Assembly (NCBI RefSeq): GCF_964204645.1
Contig: NC_134033.1
Span: 16,184,155-16,248,154, forward strand
Length of the DNA stretch: 64,000 nt
Direction of reading: 5' to 3'
Source of the DNA: Tubulanus polymorphus
Taxonomy: Eukaryota > Nemertea > Palaeonemertea > Tubulaniformes > Tubulanidae
Below are positions 56,401 through 64,000 of the stretch, piece after piece (positions within the stretch are counted from its first letter, which is position 1; each line of letters begins with the position of its first letter). The notes below the pieces were generated by a model. That model saw only the letters and a program-made list of their open reading frames with translations. It was not told the origin of the DNA and made no database searches. A program made the position numbers and the translations under genes.

Positions 56401-59141
56401 AGCTGAGTAGACCTCCAGCTGACGCGAATACGTACCAGTTTTCTGTGAAATTATTACGTTTTGAGTGACATTTTCCCGTTTGTTTTTGTATGTGATACAA
56501 TTTCCATAATTCATGTCGGTGACGACTTCAAAATCGCTGGAACATAATAATGAAATGTGTAGGAAAATCTGAATGATTGGGGTACGAATGCGAGTGTGCG
56601 GGCTTCAGGGTGCCAGTCGCACAGACAAGGCTTACATTTAAGACCAGTCTTAGACTAGCTTTACTCTATAATAGCCAATCAAACAACTTAAGGCCATTCT
56701 AAGCCGATTTTGGTTCTACCAACTTAGAAGTGGTCTAAACTAATTATGGTTCTAACAATTTCAGACCAGTTTAAGTTCGTTTTGGTTCTACTACATATCT
56801 AACGACAGAAGACCAATCCTAAGCTCATTTTAGTTCTATAGCCAATCTAACAACTTTAGACCAGTCAAAAAGATTTAAGACCACTTATGGTCACGACTGT
56901 GCGATAAGGTTATATAATTTGGGCTTTAATTAAGAATAATTGTAGTTATTCTTCTTAACTTCACCCAGAAGTCGTCCAGAGTTTTATTTTCACAATATAT
57001 ATTTTCTATTCTCTTCTATACTTCTTATCGTAAATTAACTCGTCAATCAAATATACAACAACGAAGAAATTGAATCTAATCGGAAGGCGTCAAGAGTGAA
57101 CTGATTAAAACAAGAACGCGGTTGCCTTAGCAATTTCACGTGATTTATGAATAAATATTAACTTCACTTGCAGTAAAAAAACGCACCATCAGCACCAGCA
57201 GCACCAGCACCAGCAGCAGCAGCAGCAGTGCTGAGAACATTAAACTAATGGCCTGTGAATAAAACACTCTACGAAGTAATTCTGCGGTATTAGATTTCAC
57301 GTTGAGAAATAAAGGTCGATATAGTATGTAGCCGCGATGCCGCCGAGTCGCTCGCGACAGAGAGAGACCCAATCGAACATTCACACTTTTAACTGGTATT
57401 TTATGAGATGTTGGTTGTCTCTCTGCGGGAGGCTGGGTCGGTGGTGATGCGATGATGGCGTGAGCTAGGAGGTGGAGGAAGGGGGGGCACTGACCAAATC
57501 AAAAGTCGATATCCATACGCGAAAATTATGTGTCTATCGTACTATGCATGAACAAGCCTTGATCAGCTTTAAGTATAGGTAATATCAATCGGCAACCTTT
57601 CGGCGGGGTTCTTCCAGAGAGTCAAGCCGAAGAACCCCTAAAGGTTCTGCAGAAGAACCATTCAATTTGGTTCTAAGAATATGGCTCCACAGTTCCACAG
57701 TTGTAACTACGAGTTAAAATTAGTTCATTTTTAAACGAGTCAGGTCTATACTCAGAACTGATGGGTGCCCTGGACCACGTCCTTCGTACATTCGCCTGAC
57801 CGTCGTAATGAGCCGAAAATATCCGGCGCAGCTGATGTTATCGGATATCTGACTGTCTAATCAGCAGAACATTATAGTTCCGCGGTTAAAATTTGAAGAG
57901 GGTTAAAACATTGAAATCAGTGAAACTTAACCGAGAATTGTGGAACTGGTTTCAGATCAATACCTACTTACCGGTACATATACCGGTACATTCCGGCACT
58001 AATTTGACTATTTAACTCAACTATAGACGCAGACGAGAGTCTTGTTTAGTCGCTTTTGATCGATATTTCATCATTTCGATTTAAGAATCGACTGAAATTG
58101 ATTCTGACCAACGTGTTAACAACAGAATTTTGAGAATGTGTTCCTAAAACACAAATGAACACATTACCGTTTCGAAAGTTTAAGAATCAACTGTAAAAAT
58201 GGTCGATGGTTTTGCAGTTGAAAAAGAATTCATAAAACCTAGAACCTGACACTTGAAAAGTGATATGCGTTGATTTTCCATCGGTTTGAGACTGTGGTCG
58301 ATTTACTTATTTGCTTCGAAAATACATTCGAAAAATCATTTTAAAAAAAATTCATTTGATTCACGGGAATTTTTGGTTAGAATTGTACTCGAAATTTTAG
58401 ACAACGTGTTAACGATAAAACCCGGCGTTTAGGAATGCGTCAATTTAAAACAAACTTGAACACGAACCTTTCCGAACATTTACCGCCTAAAAACTCACAA
58501 TCGACGACCGTCGAATTCAGAATATCAGCACCGAGTTTTCGAACGCTTGAAAATCCGATTTTATCCATAACATTTTCGTAAATATCGTCGTCTTTCAATC
58601 TGTTTAAAATTCGACTATAAATCCGTCTGTTTGTAACCCCCCTCAACCGCAGTAATTCCTGTAAATATGTCGTATTTAAAGCTGCCGCGATCTGATCAGC
58701 AGTTCGTAATCGCGTTTGAATTTTCGGGTCTTTCAAAGCCGATTTTTGAAACGGGTTATAGTTACAGAGCGTAATCGACGGGAATTGTCGCGGATTCGAA
58801 CCGCGGACTTGCCGCTGGACGAATTTCGATTCCATCGTTAAGTACGCGTCGATTAGTTTATACAGTAAAAATCCCAGACCCGTGCAACCGCAGAGGAAAA
58901 TCAGGACCCAGATCAGTTTCGTGAACGCCCATCTGGTTTTGGCCGCGTACGGCAGCCCGTGAGCGCTCGAAATAAGGAAAAGGTGTCGAACCCCGCGACA
59001 GAAGGAATATTGCTCCGAATCCCGAGCCGGTCTGGCTCCAGCCGCGCCGACTCCGCGGGAATCCTCCGACCAAGGTTCACATTGCAACTGATTCACGTAA
59101 CGTTCACATTTCTCTTGCCACGACTCCTCGCTGTCGTCCAT
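52375..59141 (-). CDS. DEG/ENaC/ASIC-family sodium channel subunit (complete, 11 exons)
   Basis: Exons 58468-59141, 56436-56536, 55484-55644, 55350-55397, 54474-54591, 53991-54060, 53829-53892, 53665-53705, 53494-53569, 53281-53411 and 52375-52882 total 1992 nt, giving 663 residues plus stop with all phases closing. The gating His-Gly motif (61-62) precedes TM1 (about 72-97). Then follow FPSITLCNYNPF (120-131), the NYGNC motif, the cysteine-rich CLQNCLDADLKKYCNC and ECDCKAQCS segments, and TM2 (452-492) with GGASALLVGISCVTLLEF, whose G-I-S (468-470) is the selectivity filter. A 170-residue cytoplasmic tail follows. Channels of this family are trimers gated by peptides, protons, bile acids or force; the subfamily (FaNaC, ASIC or other) cannot be fixed by eye. 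Confidence 0.93.
52917..53031. mobile_element. Short relative of the 14868-15990 inverted-repeat element
   Basis: CTAGAGAATCCCAC...CAGTCCGAAGTTCGTTATTA is followed by an inverted copy ending GGAATTCTCTC and then by CTTCAACACGGATCC...TTTATCAATCGTGATAC. That last part matches the flank at 14868-14910 in reverse complement. It lacks the 69-bp minisatellite, so it is an internally deleted or ancestral form. Confidence 0.65.
53054..53209. mobile_element. Pogo/Tigger-like miniature element flanked by TA
   Basis: CAGTGGAACCTCGTTA at the left and CGAGGTTCCACTG at the right are inverted ends, flanked on both sides by TA, the target duplication typical of the Tc1/mariner-pogo superfamily. The interior reads AATCTGTTCGTTATAACC. 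At 156 bp it has no transposase. Confidence 0.8.
54168..54235. repeat. Dispersed repeat (GGCAATCGAGGATTCC family), copy 2
   Basis: GCTACTGTGGCAATCGAGGA and GTGTCGCTAGTGTCG match the segments at 12315-12375 and 59605-59660. It lies in a DEG/ENaC intron. Confidence 0.6.
55002..55114. mobile_element. Foldback element (GTCTTATAGACTGGTATTAC ends)
   Basis: CTGGGCCCGGTCTTATAGAC and GTCTATAAAACCGGCCCCTG are inverted ends around GGGGCTAACTTAATTGATAA. It belongs to the same family as 25333-25565 and lies in the DEG/ENaC intron following exon 4 (55350-55397). Confidence 0.75.
55165..55335. repeat. Purine-rich GAGA/GGGAGAG tract
   Basis: About 170 bp almost free of pyrimidines on the plus strand, dominated by GGGAGAGAGAGTGGAAGAGA. 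On the coding (minus) strand it is a polypyrimidine tract starting about 15 nt after the donor of the 48-nt exon 55350-55397. Confidence 0.85.
56095..56255. repeat. Dispersed repeat (CAAACCCCCTGTTTCGCTCC family), further copy
   Basis: CGATTTCCGATTTCAAAATT, AAACCCCCTGATTCTCTCCC and CGGCAGGTG blocks match copies at 33905, 37825 and 43075 in the same order. It lies in a DEG/ENaC intron next to exon 2. Confidence 0.65.
58468..59141 (-). CDS. DEG/ENaC gene exon 1: N-terminus, TM1 and palm start
   Basis: A 674-nt exon encoding the cytoplasmic N-terminus, the HG gating motif in SSAHGLPYAAKTRWAFTK, TM1 and the first extracellular part ending GGKCSE. The donor (AAAG|GTTCGT) is weaker than the others but is the only one that keeps phase 2 with exon 2 (56436-56536), which supplies NYGNC. 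Confidence 0.88.
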
Positions 59142-59604
59142 CTTTGATTAACTCGTCGTCCGACGTACAGGGGGCGCTACGATCGCCAGTCGATTCGAAG
59201 CACGAACCCCTATATATTGACACGTATTTTCAGTCGCGCGTCGATATCGCGTGTGTAAATTCCTAACCGTTTAAAGATACGCAATGTGAACCTCTAAAGC
59301 GTCTCTTGCGAACTAAAAGGCTGGAACACTTCACGTCGGCACCGCTCCAATATCGCTGCAACCTCGCCGTATCGGCCGCAGTTGCCATTAGTAATAACAT
59401 CGCACCGACGCACGCTCTCCCTCTCCTCTCAATATCGGCAGTTGAAGTGTCTCCTGCAATTCTGGCACTTATGTTTTATTGTTTTCGATTATTCGCTAAT
59501 TGCGCACCGGGTAATTTCATTACATATATATCAAAATATAGTCGTTGAACCGATGGTGATGTTGTAATGTTGTAATGCAGGTGATATGGAACTCTACGTT
59601 CGAT

Positions 59605-59860
59605 TGTGGTAATCGAGGATTCCGCTTGTGGCAAGCGACGATCCACCAGGTGTCGCTAGTGTGCGGTGGGACAACGATGCCGCATTTTGTCCTTAAATTT
59701 AAATGAAATTTCGCGATATAGAGAGAACAAAAATAGCTCGATGTTTGATTTTGCAAGATAAATACGATTTTATTCGATACAAATTACAAGCGTATTCATA
59801 AAATAATAGGCAAGCGACGATCCACTAGGTGTCACTAGTGTGCAGTAGGACAACGATGCC
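59605..59860. repeat. Dispersed repeat in two direct copies
   Basis: GGCAAGCGACGATCCACCAG followed by GTGTCGCTAGTGTGCGGTGG occurs near 59628-59680 and again at 59809-59860 with few changes. The neighbouring words CGATTTTATTCGATACAAAT and CGATTCTATTTATTGATACA (59763 and 60040) suggest duplication of a longer block of about 190-280 bp. It lies between the DEG/ENaC start and the end of the TSP1/fibrinogen-like gene. Confidence 0.6.
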
Positions 59861-60047
59861 GCGTATCTTCTGAAAATCTATCCATTTCTCGCACCATATT
59901 AGCCTTTTTAAAGAGTTATTCAAGAGACATGATGTGCCTATGCGCGCATTCTTGATTATGCCGCTTTTTTCGATACCGATGGCAAAGCAATCAAAACTAA
60001 GAACGAATTACTGCTGTCTTTGTTTTTGCAAGACGAACACGATTCTA

Positions 60048-60053
60048 TTTATT
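60048..60053 (-). terminator. Poly(A) signal of the TSP1/fibrinogen-like gene
   Basis: TTTATT on the plus strand reads AATAAA on the minus strand, about 50 bp past the stop codon at 60104. This would give a short 3' UTR. Confidence 0.5.
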
Positions 60054-60103
60054 GATACAAGTTACAAGATTTCACGAGACAATGTGATTAATTTTCAGTT
60101 AGT

Positions 60104-62632
60104 TTAGATGTCGCTGTAATCGGGGTCTACTCCCCAACACTCCAGTGGCCCCACCTGGTGGTAGCCTCGTTCAGCCTGTAAATTTTGTCCTTTATCTTCG
60201 GCCTGACCTGTTGTAATAAATTATAGAATACAGTGACATCATTCGAACGGACTATTCGACTTATAGCTAGAAGAAGGCGAAGCGTCAAAGTCCTCTTTTA
60301 ATTTTACTTCGTAATTATGGGTTTTTCTTCAATTGAATAAGACAGACATTGGGGAAGTCTTAATACTGCGAGGACAGTTACAATTAGGAATTTATTTGAT
60401 TCCAACCATTTCCATGGTATATATATTGAGGGAGACTATCAAAACTATATTTACAATACCACAGAAAACGTAATACTTTTCCTAATAAAACAAAGTAATT
60501 AACAATACATATCTTACACTATTTATAACGCATTACTATTGCAACGATCTATAATTCAAATTCAAATTCAGATCTCTTTCACGAATATAATAGCATATGT
60601 ATCTATAAACCACCGCCTAGCGGGAATCGGATGAACTAACCTGTATCTCCGGCACAGAAATGAGTCACCGGAAGATCTTCTTTGAACGTCAAATAACCGC
60701 CATCTTGTCTCCAATAAGCGTCGTTCATGTCGCAATTACAACTTTTGCGGTCGGTACAAGTTCCGTTCTGTCCGCAAGCGCAGCCTTCGAACGATCTGTC
60801 CGTCACGTCGCCCCAATATTTGAAGACCACGTCGTAACGGCCTTTCCAGTACGTCACTCGTAAATTCGGGTCTTTCTCCGACAGGAAACCGGTCATGTAG
60901 CATCTCCAGCCGACGAACTGGCGACAGTGCTCGGACTGGTCTAAAAGCGGGTACAGATTGTAGTATTGGTATCGTCTGGGAATCAGTTCGTCGTAGACAA
61001 TCTCTTTATCGTATTCGCACGATCCTTCGTAGCCACTGACGTACGTCCAATTCATAGAGTCGTGATCTTAATACAAAGTATTCACAGTTCAAATAATTAC
61101 TTAATATAATGGAAATTCCAGAGGGAAAGATACACTTTTGAACAAGTGATTACATGTATCGAAAAATATTGGGCCAATATTTCTCGAAATCCACACAGAA
61201 ACATTTTGTGAGGTTCTAATTAGCTTACGCACCAGGTGAGAGAAAACACTTACTGATAATCGTTACACCGACGCCCCCTCGTGACTGCATATCGCACCAA
61301 ACTCTAAACGACGGGTAATTCAGCGTGGGTCTGATGTTTACGTAGTTCGATTCGGTCATTCCACGCTGTTTCATTTCCGTGCATGTTTTTGCTGTAATAT
61401 TAGAAACCACGTATAAATATTCTGGGACGGGTACACACCGCGTGTATACTTCATAATACGTACGGTTTGGTAAACAGTTAAACGAGTTACAGTCGACGAC
61501 CTCGGTCGCATTACCCACACAGGGTAGAGTTAGATCACCGTACGTGTCCATATTACACGATCTGACTCGAGACTTTCTACCCGTATCACATGACTTACTG
61601 CACAGAGTAAACGGACCCCAATCCGACCAATCACCGGGCTCTGTTGCACAGAAATTTTTGAATGAATTAGAAAAAGAAGTATTAAGTGTCGTCTGAAAAA
61701 TATTTGTATGCCTCAATCGAATTCACATAGAAAACTGTTCAAGCTTAGCTCGATGTTAAAATCATGGCGTGCCATACTTTCCGTAACGCAAGCGACTAAC
61801 TGAAGTTAATAGACACGGTTGACGGCCATTTGACGGCCAATCTGACGAGCAATTCACGTTAAGTCTGTGAATGAGGTATATACGTAAGCTTGACTTTAAG
61901 ACGATCTAAAACCAGTTTTGTGGAACTGTTCTGTTTTCACGAAGAACTTACTGGGACAATCTCCGAGGAAACAGTCGATGGTATGGTCGCCGGAACCAGG
62001 GCAGGTTCGACCCCCGAATTGAGGCGGTTTACACAGCCTCGTGCGCGTACGCGTTCCGTTGCCGCACGTTCTACTGCAATCGGTAAATCCGCCCCACGAT
62101 TCCCAAACTCCGTCAACTGTAACGAATATGCGAAATAGATCAGCCTTAGAAAAAACAAATCAAAATATCGCGTTCGAGAATTAAAGATTTAGGTTAGAAA
62201 ATTGATACCTTGTTTCTTAATATCTACCGAGCATAAACGTTTACCCGGGCGCCCGCCTATCTGGCCTGTTATTACTCAAATCATGATAAAGCTGGCCTTA
62301 GCAACCCCGGCAGTTATCGTTTCATTTAAGCCTCAGACCTGGAAGTATTGTTTTACAAAATTGGCGCCGCCCCCCCCCCCCCCCCCGAAAGCCAGATCTC
62401 TCTAATTTCTAACTTCTTTTTAAAATGGAAAATTGTAAGGAGAAAATAGAAAATAAAAGATCTTTACCCGGGCAATTCAATTCGTTACAAACGGAGCTGT
62501 CTTCATCCGGACCGGTACAAGGATCACCGCCGTGCTGAGGTTTTCTGCAGTCCCGGGTTCGAATGCGTGTACCGCCGTTACAGGTCACTGTACACGTACC
62601 CCATTGCTGCCATTGCAACCAATACCCGTTGA
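60104..62632 (-). CDS. TSP1 x3 plus fibrinogen-like domain extracellular protein (5' end missing)
   Basis: Exons 62468-62632, 61952-62116, 61254-61640, 60641-61066 and 60104-60207 join in phase 1 and end in TAA. The first three each hold a TSP1 repeat (WLQWQQWGTCTVTCNGGTRI, SWGGFTDCSRTCGNGTRT, DWSDWGPFTLCSKSCDTGRK). The rest is a fibrinogen-like domain of the neurexin-IV/CNTNAP type: KTCTEMKQRG, FRVWCDM, GVTIINHDSMNWTYVSGYEG, a small cysteine knot (CACGQNGTCTDRKSCNCD), YWRQDGGYLTFKEDLPVTHF and YHQVGPLECWG. This supports a secreted or surface adhesion protein. The 5' exons, including a signal peptide, were not found in the last 1.4 kb of the window. No TM follows, so the protein probably ends in the fibrinogen-like domain. 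Confidence 0.85.
62372..62388. repeat. Poly(C) run
   Basis: An uninterrupted run of about 17 C. Other homopolymer runs: C14 at 20041, G9 at about 6796 and G10 at about 26006. Read counts at such sites are error prone. Confidence 0.85.
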
Positions 62633-64000
62633 CTATATACAAAAATATAAAACGGGAAATATCTCATAAATGCAGGTTTGACTATCTTTCTGTAACGACC
62701 TGAAATAGAACTCAAGGTTATAGCGCTGCAAGGCAAGGATTTCGAGCGATGAAAAAAAACTGGTTTTTTGTCAAAAGGATACGCGACAAGGGAAGGTTTC
62801 GTCGTGTGTAAAACGTTTTTCATGGTGGATATTTTCGTCGCAGGTGACGTCTCTCTCTGAAATACGACAGAAATACGTAATCAACTTACCATTTTAATTA
62901 ACGAGTCATCGTATTACTGACTAACGAATCCACATAAACACAGAATACTGAACAGTGATATTTAATTGAAGTCTGCTTTTGATAAATAATCAACGTAAGC
63001 TTACAAAACATCTAGTATCGCGTAGGTTCACTGATTTGTAGTCATCTTGGTTTTCTCAAGTTATATATACGTAAATCAAGAAAAAACTGACCTGATCGTC
63101 AATGTACTTCACTTCACTCTATCTGACAATCCCAAAGCGTCCAAAACTATCACAATCATCTCTCGTTTTCATAACGCGGAGCGAAACGGACGCTTTTTCG
63201 GGAAAGCAGTTCATTTTATACCAGCGACTGTGAAATAACTTCACGGAATTACGATGTTTGGTCTGTAATTAAACGGATGTTCTTCAGGCGATCACGCGAA
63301 CCATTCCTACAGTTATAAGCAGCCGATTAACGGTAAAATCGACAATTAGTGTTTTAATTATTCAACCTGATGATCCATCTATCAGACGCTGTGATAATTG
63401 ATTAACCCGTTGCCCCAGATCCTGAGTTGTGTTGTATCTGATGGAAATTTGCCCGGTGGTTAGGGTAACCCAATAACTATATCTTGTACGTAGTTTTTCG
63501 ATGACGAAACCTGCGCTTTTAGTGATCATTAACTGTCAACTGTTGGAGAGAGGGCGACAATATCTATTTAGAGGGCGAGCGGATGAGTTCACGGGACTCC
63601 GCTGTCAGTTGTGGTTTCACATTCACCAAGCCTGATCGGTCCCATGGTTGAGTGGAACCGGGTCCAAGAATCTTAGTTACACTAGGATCGTAGAGCGACT
63701 GGGTGGAGACAACCATGCTGCCTGGACTGGGTGAAGGTTTCACAACGCTGCATTCCAAGTGGTTTCACTCAATACGGTCCTGGTGACATAGTCTCTGAGT
63801 CTGGACAGGGCATCGGTATTCATGGGTTTCGACCCCGGGCGGTCCTGAAAGTTTTTGGTGAGTCAGCTCAGAATTATCGACTCAAGATTTCAACGATGGA
63901 AAATATATAGTCACAAATGGTTAATTTGCCAATGCAATGGCAAAAAGAGTAATTAGTAATGCATAGAATTCTCGTACTGTGGATCGGGTAGCAATAAACT
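62633..64000. other. No supportable gene at the right edge
   Basis: A donor-like AAAATG|GTAAGT lies on the minus strand at about 62890, but the only phase compatible with the next exon is closed by a stop just upstream, so it is not accepted as coding. GGTGAAGG...ACAACCA blocks near 63600-63780 resemble 51750-51840, another dispersed repeat. Confidence 0.4.

Noticed and set aside
57145-57384. Minus-strand ORF with a leucine-rich hydrophobic run, as a signal-peptide exon
   Set aside because: The hydrophobicity comes from a CAG/CACCAG simple repeat read in the Leu/Val frame, and there is no good donor after it.

Overview
The window is nuclear DNA from a bilaterian invertebrate, most likely a lophotrochozoan (mollusc, annelid, brachiopod or nemertean grade). 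The genes have many small exons with GT-AG splice sites and carry metazoan-only extracellular modules (VWA, fibronectin type II, TSP1, fibrinogen-like, DEG/ENaC). Introns and spacers are packed with foldback elements, minisatellites and simple repeats. No prokaryotic features were seen. Phylum is inferred from gene content only.

Layout. (1) 1 to about 16.1 kb, minus strand: a large secreted modular gene, about 26 coding exons read here, running off the left edge. It encodes a signal peptide, then VWA domains, fibronectin type II (FN2) domains and many tiny two-cysteine modules (CPxG...KC), nearly all on phase-1 exons. (2) 18.1-21.4 kb: two intronless genes head to head, a LicD-family membrane protein (minus) and an atypical rhodopsin-like GPCR (plus). 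(3) 23.1-30.7 kb, minus: a THSD1-like receptor with an N-terminal ectodomain, TSP1, a CUB-like domain, one membrane segment and a cytoplasmic tail; its signal-peptide exon was not found. (4) 31-47 kb: no supportable gene, but many dispersed repeats and a pure 68-unit CTG tract. (5) 47.3-50.6 kb, plus: a complete seven-exon YIPF6 gene. (6) 52.4-59.1 kb, minus: a complete eleven-exon DEG/ENaC channel gene (663 aa), tail to tail with YIPF6. (7) 60.1-62.6 kb, minus: the 3' part of a TSP1 x3 plus fibrinogen-like gene whose 5' end lies beyond what I can trace.

Exon models were built by hand from ORFs, splice consensus and reading-frame phase; the phases close throughout the YIPF6 and DEG/ENaC genes and at nearly every junction of the others. 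The genes are not an operon and share no obvious pathway, although four of the seven encode extracellular or cell-surface proteins built from shuffled modules. The most unusual material is the VWA/FN2/mini-module gene, whose VWA domains have lost the metal-site motif, and the repeat families, including a terminal-inverted-repeat element wrapped around a 69-bp minisatellite and a foldback element whose ends carry a tRNA B-box-like sequence.
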